Assembly (NCBI GenBank): GCA_940671915.1
Contig: CALNVZ010003434.1
Location: 22,289,961 to 22,353,960, forward strand
Source: Paracentrotus lividus
Lineage: Eukaryota > Echinodermata > Echinoidea > Camarodonta > Echinidae
DNA length: 64,000 bases
Direction of reading: 5' to 3'
Shown: piece by piece, positions 45,215-57,600 of the stretch
Layout of the letters: the number at the start of each line of letters is the position of its first letter
How positions within the stretch are numbered: position 1 is the stretch's first letter
The notes under the pieces: generated by a model
Databases searched by the model: none
Told to the model about the DNA's origin: nothing
What the model saw: the letters and a program-made list of their open reading frames with translations, nothing else
Program-made: the position numbers and the translations under genes

Positions 45215-46000
45215 ATTCCCCATGATTTATGTTCGCTTCTTGAGTTGAGGCATGGCCGTGATCGGATACATAATCAAACATTCTCCTCTAATATTCTATT
45301 TGATTTGTGCGACCACCAAAGCTGAAGAGCAAACTTACCATCTTACAGTCACACCACAAAAACCGACTCAGCACCAACGAAATATTTGACTGTTCCGAGT
45401 AATGTAATTATCCATTATCCGACAGACCGGTCGGAAGTCGGAATTCGTAGTTGTAACAGGGTTACCCAGCACCGAGTTTAACTTGGATATCACTCATTAT
45501 TGTCCTGCATGCACTTTATGTTCTGAACCCTTTTTTATTATGTAATATAATTATGTATGTTTAATAATTATCTTAATGTATTTATACGATCTAATACCGT
45601 ATACCGGCTTTCCATTAAAAAAAAAACAAACTTTATATATAGTTTGGGAGGTGGTGCCCAGCCCAATTCACAGGCCTTTTAAAATTGTTATTATCAATAT
45701 AGGATCAATAATAATCCATTTTCTGTCTCATAATCACACTTCACGCTATGACAAAATAATGCGGTATAGCTACGGCTATATGCACGGTGTATCTATATTG
45801 TTACGCATATGCACTTAAACAAAGAAAATGCGTTTAAAAATATTTCCATTTTAAATATTACATGAAGAGATGATTTTACACAGAGATTATTCAATTTGTG
45901 TAACATTATATGCCCCATCGCACAAACTCAAGTCCATAAAATAATGGAAAGAGCTAGAAATGACTACGTTAGTCATCACCATCCATCATTATTGGTCTTA
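45215..46000. other. Intergenic, no supported gene
   Basis: AT-rich sequence with no exon-like reading frame or recognisable repeat border. Confidence 0.4.
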
Positions 46001-46363
46001 AAGAGGATCAAATTGTTATTTTCTTTTACTTTCAATAAATCAAATTAGCATACTAATGTCTTTATTGTAATTACTGGCATGATATAAGACAACGAAATAT
46101 ATAAACAGAATGCACTTACGCATTATAAACAAGCACCTCCGGCTATGCATGAGCAGCATGGTTAATGATGCGGTTGAAGAGGATCAAATTATTATATATT
46201 TTTTTAATAGTTTTGATAAATCAAATTAGCATACCAATGTCTTTATTGTAATTACTAACATGGTATAAGACAACGAAATATATAAACAGATGAATGCACT
46301 TACGCATTATAAACAATCACCTCCGGCTATGCATGAGCAGCATGGTTAATGATGCGGTTTGAA
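46001..46363. repeat. Tandem duplication, two units of about 176 and 187 bases
   Basis: Unit 1 (46001-46176) and unit 2 (46177-46363) share AAGAGGATCAAATT, AATGTCTTTATTGTAATTAC, ATAAGACAACGAAATATATA and CACCTCCGGCTATGCATGAG in the same order. Differences are mostly small indels, so the duplication is fairly recent. Confidence 0.85.
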
Positions 46364-46606
46364 GAAAAGATAATGATTCTCATACTCAAAAAAGAAGACG
46401 CTTCTTTTATCAAGTTTATATCGCTGGATGGCGCTTTGGGATTATTACAGTACAGAACCACACATCAGAGTTTTTATTGGTTTTTAAATAGCACTTTTCT
46501 TTTGTATCATTCTTGACTAACAAAGCAATATTTACAATATCATTACAGGTATAGGCTAGGCCGGTTTACTGACTCCTTTAAAAATAATTTGATTTTATTC
46601 ATAGTC

Positions 46607-46844
46607 GAGTGGCGGATCTACGGGGGGGGGTTAGGGGGTTTAACCCCCCCCCTTGGGCTCCTAAAAAAAAAAAAAAAAAAAAAAATGGGGGGGGGGTAGG
46701 GGGGGGGGGTAAAGTATGCATCAGATTGCACCATTTCAAATGTCAAATTGAAAAAGCTCCCTACCGTAAAAGGGGGATACCCCCCCTCCACTACTTCCCC
46801 ACTCCGGTACCCCCCACCTTAGCAAAAAGCTAGATCCGCCCCTG
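46607..46844. mobile_element. MITE with AGTGGCGGATC ends, second family member
   Basis: GAGTGGCGGATCTACGGGGG at the left and TAGATCCGCCCCTG at the right are inverted. TAGT lies on both sides or overlaps the border. The middle holds long A, G and C runs. Confidence 0.6.
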
Positions 46845-47577
46845 TAGTTTATTCATTTTAAAACAAAGTATTTTAAAGTGAATATACACAGATTCGTGTT
46901 CGCATCTGATGGACAAAATACCGATGCAACATTATTTTTTTAGGAGCACATTTTCAATCTTCTTAATAATTTGATGCCTAAATTTAGAGGGGAAACTATT
47001 GTATTAATAATGTTCACTATTGAAGAGGATTTTGGAGATCTTCTTGCTTGAGAACATTCTTGCTTAGATCTTTTTTTTTTTTTTTTTTTTTTCATTTATA
47101 ATGGTCATGGAAGGTAGCCTATAATAAAAAAATCCAATGAGATATGAATTTTTTTTTATAAAAAGAATTTTATTACAGTATATAAGATGAATAATAGCAG
47201 TAGTACATTAACATTCTCATAACAATTTTGTGATAATTAAGATTGAACGTGCAGTGTACCCCGACAATAGATGCACACTGCATAAGTAATTTAATATAAA
47301 AAGGAGTAATACATGGCCAGCATCGGGGCCAGCGTTATTTTTTATTACATTATTTGAAATGAAATTGAAGATGCAATCCACGGTTTGCATTACGATATAG
47401 ACTGAGCTTTTATGCACCAGTCTGATCCCACTTTCATTTCCCACGCTTGACTTGCAAGACTATAGATCGACGATATTATTTTGTAATGTTCCTTGAAAAT
47501 ATAACGGTAGAAAATTCACCCTGTGAATCACAAAGGGATTGAAGATTGTGTGAATCAACTGAACAAAGTCCAATTGA

Positions 47578-47612
47578 TGACGTCATAAAAGAACAACACG
47601 TGTATATATAAG
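47578..47612 (+). promoter_or_regulatory. Candidate orphan promoter: CRE, E-box, TATA
   Basis: TGACGTCA (47578-47585), CACGTG (47597-47602) and TATATATAAG (about 47603-47612) lie within 35 bases, a promoter-like order. No coding exon was found downstream, so it might serve a non-coding transcript or be chance. Confidence 0.25.
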
Positions 47613-48560
47613 CATGAGGTCTGAGGACGTCTTTCTAAGTTCATTCAACCATTACCATTTACATTATCATCATAAATTATTTTGCTTCCTGCGTCGTCCT
47701 AAATGAGGGGGGGGGGGCGCCCACCTCCTTTGAAGTGTTTACCAGTTTCGACACTCATTTGCAGGGCCCCCTGACGGGGTTACCCTGGGTAGATAAAACG
47801 AAATAAATACAAGAAATAAAATTTTAAAATATGATTTTCACGACACTTTGATAAAGAAAAATAAAAAAAATTGTGTGTAGCTTTAATTTGAAGCCAGGGT
47901 CATTAGAAATTAAAAGAAGCACGTGCCCCCTATTGAAAACCACTCAATGTCTGCACATGCGCCCACCCCTCCTGATTTCTTTTTTTTTGGGGGGGGGGGG
48001 TGGAGTGGGCCGCGCCGCTCTTATTTTCAATATTGGACCCACATTAATATCATGAATGATCATTGAAAAGGCAAAACAATCCTTGAAATAATATCATCAT
48101 GTTTCCCCATGTTTCATGTCGATAGTGAAGTACTATTCTGCAGAGTGTACGTCCTTGCATGTCATAAGCTCCACGTATTTGTGACATGGACGTATATGAT
48201 GTAATACTAAAAGTGACATAATCTGCCAATTCAACAACAATTACGAAATATTATGATGAAAGCATGCGTATCGTATGTCGTGTGATTACTAATTTTAGTA
48301 CTATTTTTTTTTACTAATTTCGGAGAATTTTTTAAATATTTATAATTATGTATAGGCCTACTTTTTATATTATTATAGATATAAATATAAGACCACAAAC
48401 CAAAATGAAATCACTGGAATTAACAATATATTTTTAAAAATCAAATCGCATATAAGAATACATAATTTTGTATTGACTGATTCATAGAGTCCAGAAATTC
48501 CGGAGGCGAGTAGTTTATGATATAACCATCATCTAAACACAGCTCTGAAACGCCCCCCCC

Positions 48561-48620
<60 letters not shown>
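48561..48620. repeat. Poly-A tract
   Basis: About 60 consecutive A, preceded by a C run. It may be a retroposon tail on the plus strand; the body is not recognisable. Confidence 0.8.
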
Positions 48621-48623
<3 letters not shown>

Positions 48624-49004
48624 AGCCGGGGGCGGGAACCAATTCTAAATCTTGTTTGTTACACCAATGACAGATAAAAATAATATGAAATAAATTGAAT
48701 AACGTGCCATGCCCCGTCTCGACTTTACTCATGAAACTACTCGTCAAAAGGGCTTCAGCTTCTATTGGAAAAAATGCATGAAGGGAAGGAAGAGAGCGAA
48801 CAGGAAAGGGACATAGGCCGACATGAATTTTGTGTGATTATAATATTATGATTATGATCATATAAAAGGAGAAGGACAAGTGGGAAAAATAATCATTTTG
48901 CCTGATGATATTGAACAGCCATATAATGCGGATGTGCCCCCTGCCCCTGCCCCGCGCGCCCCGTTTACATCACCTATGCGGCTTCACAGAACATGAGATG
49001 GAAA

Positions 49005-49042
49005 GAGAGAAAGAGAGAGAGAGAGAGAGCTAGAGAGAAAGA

Positions 49043-49130
<88 letters not shown>
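49005..49130. repeat. (GA)n microsatellite
   Basis: An almost pure GA dinucleotide tract with a few AA and CT interruptions at its left end. Confidence 0.9.
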
Positions 49131-49133
<3 letters not shown>

Positions 49134-49788
49134 GGGGAGGAGCGAGGGATGAAAAAAGGTGGGATGGGGTATTAGTGTAGAATCTTGTAGAGATTTAGGC
49201 CTATACTACTATTGTAGTGGAAGACACAATTGAGAGAGGGAGCTCTACAGTTTTCTAATTACTCTTTACTCTACCAAGAATCAAAATGCATTCGTCAATA
49301 TGCAGATAGGAATTCAATTTCAATGGAGGGTTGTTCCAGTATAATTGGGGGGGGGGGGAGCACCTTTCAAGACTCTAGCTGTTACAGATATTTGGAAACG
49401 GATTGTGAAAATGAGTATTACTATTTTTTTCCAAAAACAATTGTCTCAGGGGCCGGGAGCATTTTTTTAAAGAGGAGTGGCTGAACCGAAAGCGGGGTGG
49501 GGGAGGGAGGGGGCTAAACAGGCTTTAAAAAAAATCACAAGTGATCATTTTGTGTTTTTGTACACGTTTACTGAAAAAAGAGGGGGCTTCAGCCCCAGGC
49601 TCCGCGTATAAAGAAGAAGAAGAAGAATAAGAAAAAAAAAAAATAGAATTGATTTTTTTCACTTATATGGAATGAAACTCTTCACATAGTAAAAATTTAG
49701 GCAAAAAAAATAAATAAATAAGTAAATAATAAAATTTAAAAAAATAAATAAAATAAATAAATAAATAGGGCCTAATAATAAAAATAAG

Positions 49789-50182
49789 GTAAATTGCCAA
49801 ACCCACTTAGACTAATACACGTTGGTCTCATCCCACTTCGTCTACAACCAGTTCGTCTAACTTGTATTATTGCCACTTCGTCTATTCACCATTTTGTCGA
49901 ATTCCCATTTTATCTAGTGTCCGTTTCGTCTAATATCCACTTGGTCTTTCACCACTTAGTCACTTCCTGTAACAAATTAGTAATAGACCAAATATTCATT
50001 TCGGAATTAGACGAAATAGCAATTACACCAAAATATAATTGGACGAATTGGCAATTGACCAAGTGTCAAGTTAGACCAAGTGATAAGTATAGACCAAGTA
50101 TATATGTATTATACAAAATGGAAATATTATTATACCAAATTGTTAGTTATTAAGTATAGACGAAATGGGTTTAGCCCATGTG
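49789..50182. mobile_element. Foldback element built of a short GTCTAAT-type motif, copy 1
   Basis: The left half repeats CACTT(A/C)GTCTA-like words every 15-20 bases (CACTTCGTCTA, AGTTCGTCTAA, CGTTTCGTCTAATA), and the right half repeats the complements (TTAGACGAAAT, TTAGACCAAGTG, TATAGACGAAATGGG). The outer ends AAATTGCCAAACCCACTT and AAATGGGTTTAG are also inverted. Its complement aligns with the element at 58925-59320. Confidence 0.65.
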
Positions 50183-51049
50183 GTGTTATACATTTGAACG
50201 CCGTTTCTCAATAAGTTATTGATTTTACAAACTTACAAACTTGATTGGGCCTATACGAAGCTGTAATAATCAGGCATAATTATGAACCCCTGATCTACAT
50301 TAAAAAAAAATAAAATAAAATAAATCTTCAACTCTCGTAGGGTATATTGTAGGCCTATAAAGAAAAACATCTCTAGGGGGTACAGGAAACAGTCACATGA
50401 AACCTAAAAATAATTGAAATTTATTCATTTTCAACTGAAACAACATTATACAATTTTTCATAATGTCATTTAAGTCATGAAAATCATGAAAACTCATTTC
50501 CCCTTTTGCTAAATGAACAGATCCTTGAACATAATTCATTCAAGTGCTACAGGATGAGATTACATGGAAATATTATATTTATATAGCTCATAATCTTTTC
50601 GCACATTATTTTGCAGGATGTTATCTCTCGGCTTTTCAAGTTTTCTTATGTGTGTATGTGTGTGTGTGTTTTTTTTTAACATGAAAAAAATGTTAATAGA
50701 TCAGTTAGATTGTTAGAGGGTTTTACTTTGGTATATAAAAAAAAAAATGTTTTCGACAGAGTTTTTGAACTGGAAATGGAAATGAGAACTGAGGTAACAT
50801 TTCCCCTAAAAAGGCCAAATGTCCTGTCAAGATATCGAGCCTTGTTTTTTCGGTTGTGGAAGCTCCTAATATTTTGCTTCAAATATTGATGAATGTGGTT
50901 TTTGCCCTTGGAAAGCCGCGACAAATACCCATTTTAAAACTTTCACACAGTGAAAATTAACGTTGACCGTACATAAAACGCAAATTATAAAATAGGCGTG
51001 GCACTTTTTTGTGCCTATTGGTGGCGCTATACAGTGAGATATATTCAAG
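50183..51049. other. Septin gene upstream region
   Basis: No coding exon. Presumably contains the septin promoter and 5' UTR. No TATA box is evident near the start codon; the region right before it is GTGGCGCTATACAGTGAG. Confidence 0.4.
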
Positions 51050-51057
51050 ATGGCGGC
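51047..51057 (+). promoter_or_regulatory. YY1-type site over the septin start codon
   Basis: AAGATGGCGGC covers the ATG and matches the YY1 consensus, which is often placed at or just after the start site of TATA-less housekeeping promoters and can include the start codon. Confidence 0.45.
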
Positions 51058-51059
51058 AG
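51050..51059 (+). CDS. SEPTIN2: Septin coding exon 1
   Basis: ATGGCGGCAG then donor GTAAGA; only three codons plus one base (MAA). The start is chosen because it is the only ATG that splices in phase to the micro-exon and the conserved exon 3. Confidence 0.65.
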
Positions 51060-51572
51060 GTAAGAACAACAAAATTTTTCTTCTCCGGAAAATTCACCCC
51101 TTATATTCTATTTAATGCTACATTTAGTTCGATAAATATGTGCCTCTTGAATATCCCTATTAACCATGCTTTCTTTTCTGTGCATTTTCTTCTCATTACA
51201 GACAGAGCAGCGGTAAGTTTACGGCGTTTGTGTCCGAGGTTGGAACCGCGAGAAAGACAGGAGCGGTGTGTTCCTGTCTACAATGCCCAGCACTAGCGGG
51301 TTGGGTAGCCATGCATGGTGGTGTATGCTAATCTGATCTGGCGATATATCGCTAATCAACATTCGATTTCGAGTGTGTGTGATGTTATGAATCCCAAATA
51401 CATGTCATTGTGTGAATTTCTGCGACATGTATCGATCAGTATAAAGACTGATTTTGGTTTGAGTCGATTTAAACATTAATAATGTATGATCCCTGTCATT
51501 TAGGATTAGAATCTAACTGTTAATTTTAATGATTGATATTTTTTATCATTTATAAAACCTTAACAAAATCGA

Positions 51573-51612
<40 letters not shown>

Positions 51613-54600
51613 TGAGACTAATTTTTAAAAACTAAAACACTGATAAAAAGTATGGTAGGAGTCCCTAAATTGTGTGCAGTGCCCTTGTTGGCACACCCAC
51701 GTAAATGTGCTATTTTTATAGAATAAAACCCAACAAGATCTAGACCTATAAAATATTGCTTCTCTTTCAATCTTAACGTTAAACCTCAACAATCCATTTT
51801 GACAGCAAAAAAAAAAAAAAAGATAATGAAAATAATTGATAAGCAATGGTTTTCAGCATGTTTTATTTGCTACCCTGAAAATTTTAACCATTGTTGAAGA
51901 GCAAAAAAACTTAACTGCTTGCAAAATGAGATAATACTAATAGTGCGCAGATGTCGACACTTTCCAGTTTTGCAACACAAAAATGTCAAGTTTGCCTGTC
52001 TTAAAATCGTGAAAAGCATTGTTCTTGACAATGATTTCTTGAAATTTTGTTGTTTTAATTGATTATTAGAATAAAGAGAATGGGATAATGATGAGTCTAT
52101 CTTAAAATAATATCTTACTTTGTATTGAAATTGAGGTCAAATTTTAAAACTTTGTCAACATTTTTCAGATGCATTGTGCAATGAACTTTACACTATATTC
52201 TTTTGATATCGGCATAGACCTCTAACAAGTTAAGTTAGATTTTTCCATGGAATTTGTCAATGTTTTTTTTTCTAACCAACTCTGATCATGCTAGCAGCAA
52301 AGCCATGACAGGACTGTGGCAAGATTTTAGTGTGAAGACTTTCAGAAATTGTACTTAATTTTCCCATTAATAAAATATATTTTTTTTACTTGCCCTTATT
52401 CAATAACTAGATGTTTGGATGTTCCTTTTATTATTCTTGGTGTTTTTAAATTATTTCTCTCTTCTTGGGTGAAATAAAATAATATTTTGAATTCATATCA
52501 TAACAAGTTCATGAGGACTATTTAGACAAAGGGGAAAAATGGGAGTGTTTTTTTTTCTCATGATGGTGAAATCAAATTTATTGAAAACATACTCTCTGAT
52601 GAACATATCTTTAGAAAGAAAAATATAGGAGGGCTTAAATTTAGAGACAATATATATAGCATATTGCGAAAAATAGAAAAACCTTGGAGAAAAACCAATG
52701 GACCTAGTTGCCAAACCTGCTACCCATAGTCCCACTTGCACTATGAGGTCAACACTGATCCTATGAAATCCACTCATAGCACAATGTCAATACTTTAGTA
52801 TTTTGCAACCTGGTAAATCTTTTTTTTTCAAAGGTTTTTCTCCTTTTGCAATAGCTTTCACCACCCAAATCAAGAAGTAGTATATATATCTATGTTATTA
52901 TAAGACACAATGAATAGGTTTGGGATAAATTTCAAATCAAAATCATGAAAATAAAAAATTTAAACCATATGATATTTTTCCCTTCCCCGCCCGAAAACTT
53001 GTGGGGAAATTGTCAGAAATTAGACTTTAAAAAAAATTTACTTTTCATCTAAGAAGACAGAAAGAAAATTAAAAACATCAGGGATAGTGAAAGGAACATC
53101 TGAATATCCAGATACTGAAGAAAGGTTAAGTGGAAAATTTTATTTAAACATGTGAAAAATTAAGTTTGTTTTCTGAAAGTTTTCTTATTGAATCTTGTCA
53201 TTTTTCCCATATGGTTTAGGTTGTTGTGTGCTACTTCTTCTATCTGTATTTTCCCCTCTGGCACTTGGCTATTGGTTGAGAGTGATTGGATGTATTTTGT
53301 GCATGGATTATCTTTGGTTAAACTTTTAAGGTTTAGTGTGTTTGGAATTAAAATATGGTCACTCTATTTAAGAGTCTTAATTTTTATTACATATAGTACA
53401 AATTTGAATTAATGCCTTGAAGTGAATTGAATACTTAATCCCCTGGTTATTAAAGTGTAATTTTGACATTTTGTGTATTTGCTGATAATCAGTCTTGATA
53501 TAGACATGTTTTTAAGGCTGTGTGTATAATGAAAAAAATAATGTTTTTTGTAGATCTACATGTATACATACACACAAATACATTTCTGTAGTGGACTAAC
53601 CTTTGTTGGTTTATGACACATGGCCATGCATGCACAAGGAAATTTGGCAAATGTAGGCTATGTTCCTGTTAATGTACCCCATTAGGAGAATATTCTCTGA
53701 CTTCACACTGACCTGTGTCTTCCGTTTCCTGGGTAGACATGTTTTGATTGGAAGTGGATATATATCAAGCCAGGGTTATTATAAGTCATACCATATGTTT
53801 CCTAGTTGATGAAGTGCAAATTGGATTGTGACTCTTATTGTAAAATAGCACACTGATATTACACATGTAGGAAACAAGCACTCAAGTCAAATTTTCAGAT
53901 CTCTTATAAATTTCAGATTCATGAATACACAATTATAAATTTAATAAAAAGCATTGAAATATTGATATTGATATATTAATACATAGTAGTTGTGATGAAT
54001 TTGTTAATTTTTTTTTTTTTAAACATTTTACTAGCGCATCAAGAAGAGTTTGCTTTTGTTTTTAATCTGGGGGGTGGGGGGGGGGGGGTTCCATATTAAA
54101 AACAGGCATGATGTGCATACAGCTTGTAGATTAATGTAATTCTGTTTCAACAAACATCTAATTAATTACACATTTATGTTGTATAAATGGTAAGTAATTT
54201 AAAGCCAGAAACCTTTGCAAATTAACGACCATTGTCATAGCATGAATTGCAAGAAATTAGTTTATCTACCAGTTATAGAGTAATAGTAATATACATTTAC
54301 ATATTTTGTGGCATATAACATTTGGGAAAGTGTCTCAATATATTATATAAAAACCCAACTTAAAGCTCACACAAGTTTGAACATGCAGGGTAATGTTTGG
54401 TTTATTATTATGGTTTCAGACTTTTAAATTGATTAAGTATTAGTTATCATAATGCTTTATATCCACCACAGTTCAGCAACCCTGAGACACCAGAGTATGT
54501 TGGTTTTGCCAACCTACCAAACCAGGTTCACAGGAAGTCTGTGAAAAAGGGCTTTGAGTTCACTCTCATGGTGGTCGGTAAGTGCCATTGCATTTAAAGT

Positions 54601-57600
54601 ATTTATTTTAGTATTACAAATGCTGTTTATATGTCAGGCATGATTTTTCTCCGCGGATTTTGAAATTCTAAAAAAAAAAAAAAAAAAAAAAGTTTTTGCA
54701 TGTACAGAGCTGAGGTGTTTTCGACGGTGTTTTCATTGTGTATTCTGGAAAAATTTTCCGCTCTCACTGTGTTTAGACTTGGAACACGAGATTGATTTAA
54801 CGAAGTTGCAGCCAAAGAAATCGTGAATTTTCTATACCTAAAATTGCAAAATTTTCTGCGGGAGGGGGGAACCCCCTCGTGAACCCACCCCCAGGAAGTT
54901 CGGTTGCTACGCTCCCTCACTGGTAGCAATTGTCCTCTTTTAAAAAAAATTTCTCTGTCTCATGTCTGATATGTGTTTCATGATGTTTCATAACAAACCT
55001 CATTGACGATAGTAGTTTCCGTTACAATTCTTGATGGATGTTTCCATTAAAATACATATATTGTGACTAGGAACAAATTGAGATCAGAATGTTGGAAAGG
55101 GTTTTTTTCTAGCCAATTTTAGTTTACATACAATAATTACTGTTCCTTAAATTACAAGAAGTTTATGTCTTGAGATATGAGAAAGTGAAAGTGATGTGCG
55201 ATGAGGAAGGAGGAAGAACATCCAGTGATACAAACCATGGAAATACCTAAAACATAAATGAGGAAATCACTCAAAGACAATGAACTCATTGATTTCAGGA
55301 AAGGAGTAGGCATTTATTGCGTCTATGGAAAATAGGTAATTCAGATGTTACTGTATAAGTGGTTATTTTCGTTGTGACTTTATTTTTGTTGCGAATTTTG
55401 CATGTCGGTCATCGCGAAAATTTCCACTTCATTAAAAGGCTATTTAATAAAGTCATCACCAAAATCGTGAAATTTTGCTCTCGCGAATTCAAGTAGTCCA
55501 AAATCGCAAAAATATTGGCTTATACAGTAACTCATTGACATGAATTTTTTCCCCCATAAATTGGGGGAGGGGGAGGAGAAATGAATGCAAACAACCAGAA
55601 TTCTGAGCAGCATCACACCTGTCATAACCACTCTTGCAATTTGTATACAGCCTACTTGTAGGTCATAAAATATATAGACTATGGATGTGTGAATGTTTAG
55701 TATGTACATTTTTATGACCGAGTTTTGACTGCTTATGGGAATTGATGACTATTCAAGTGCTCTTGACATAATAGATAGCCACTTGGTGACCTTAGATTTG
55801 TATCAGATGCTATTTCTACCCTAGTTTTAATAGTGAATCATGGGCATTGAAGCTAATTTGGATTCTGGTAGCTTCTATGTCAGGAGAAAGTGGCTGAAAA
55901 TGATTCTGAGCATGCTGTAGATACAGGCTGATAATCAAAATGTAAACAAACTTATTGGAACTAAAATATTTGTGAAGTCTGAAAAGTCAGAACTCATTAG
56001 CTCATGTACCTAAACTGCATGTTTTAGCTTGATTCCATTATCTTCTTGTGTAAAGATAAGTTTGTGACAAAGCTCTATGATTTAATTTGTAGTCTGAAAA
56101 TCTTGGTGCAATTATCACTTATTCTGTAGGAATTTCCTTTCTGCCAATATGAGATGTGCGATGTAACTTTTATTGAAAGTCAACTTTGAATGGTATATTC
56201 TTTTATTTGAATAGGTGAGTCTGGTCTTGGCAAGTCTACCTTGATCAACAGTCTTTTCCTCACCGATCTTTATCCTGAGAGACACATTCCTAGTGCTGCA
56301 GGTATGTGCATTATTCAAATCGAGAAGGACACTATATGATTTTTAATCTCAAGATTTATCAATCTTTGTAGAGTACCAAATTTTATAGGCTGCGATGTTC
56401 TAGTGTCTCCTTTGAATATGTACAGTTTCTGACAAAAGTTTATGGTAGGCGCTCCCTTCTGTATAGAGTTTGAACAGAAATGGTGATACAGACTCAATAT
56501 GGACCCTTTACGGCCAAGCTAATTCTGATATAGGCATTAATGTACAAAAGAATGTGTCGTGACTTTCATGATTGAGAGTGGTGAACAGCAATGTTTATGT
56601 CATTTCCTGCATTTACTTATGCCATGGTCTTAACTGGTTATGCACTTGTCTACATAAGATTTTGCAGGAATCCTTTTGCATAGGACACAGAAAGGTTTTT
56701 AAGGCATGTAAGTTGGTTGTACTTGTCACAGGAGTTGGCAACTGCTTGAGGCAAGTCACCAAACTTACTGTATTCAGCATCCGCTATTTTTCGCGCCGAG
56801 CAGGCCTCAAAACAGGTTCACAGGTTCTTAAATTCGCTCTGCATATTCGTAAGCTTGCAATTTAACCTATTCAATACATACATAAGACATCATGCCCATA
56901 TATTCTTAGGTTTTTTAATTCGCGCCTGCCGTTCTTTCGGCGAAGTATGCGAAAATTAATGTACCGCGAACATTTCTATGAAAACAGTATTGCAAAAAAA
57001 AACCCCCAAAAAACCAAAGGAAACAAAAATGTGCAAGTACAGTTGTGATCATGGGATTTCATAGTTACAAAATGTTCAAATTTTCTCAAAGTTGAAACCG
57101 CTTGTGTACACTTTTCTTCCTACAGAAAAGATTGATAAGACTGTGAGTATTGATGCATCAACGGTAGAGATTGAAGAGAGAGGAGTCAAGCTTCGTCTGA
57201 CTGTAGTAGATACACCAGGCTATGGGGATGCTATCAATAATAATGATTGGTAAGTTAGATTGTATGGTATGGTTTTATTTTCCATATAAAAATCAACCAT
57301 GATACATGATACTAAATAATATCACATAATACAGACTTAAAATAATACAGAGGGAACACTCTACTATTCAGAACCAGTAATACAATGGTTGTGTTCTTCC
57401 TAGAGGTCCACGCTTATACATGCATTATAACTTCAAACAATCGCCAAAGGTTTTTCCTAGTATCTCTTTATATTCTATATACTATTGAACCCTTTTATAA
57501 GTCAAATTGTTTTTAAGTCGAAGCTAAAGTCCCAACAGATTTGATTTAAACAAGGTTGACTGTATCTTTGGAAAGCCATTATGGCAAACAAATTTGATGG

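Larger units (their letters stand above)
46845..49788. other. Intergenic, simple-sequence rich
   Basis: No exon supported. Long poly-A of about 60 bases at 48561-48620, a (GA)n tract at about 49005-49130, and G runs near 47710 and 47990. The open frames here are low-complexity artefacts. Confidence 0.55.

Noticed and set aside
48529-48747. Poly-Phe open frame
   Set aside because: Complement of a 60-base poly-A tract.
48993-49175. Arg-Glu repeat protein
   Set aside because: Pure translation of a (GA)n microsatellite.
51009-51296. 95-codon open frame over the septin start
   Set aside because: Runs through the exon 1 donor and the micro-exon in another frame; no link to the conserved septin sequence.
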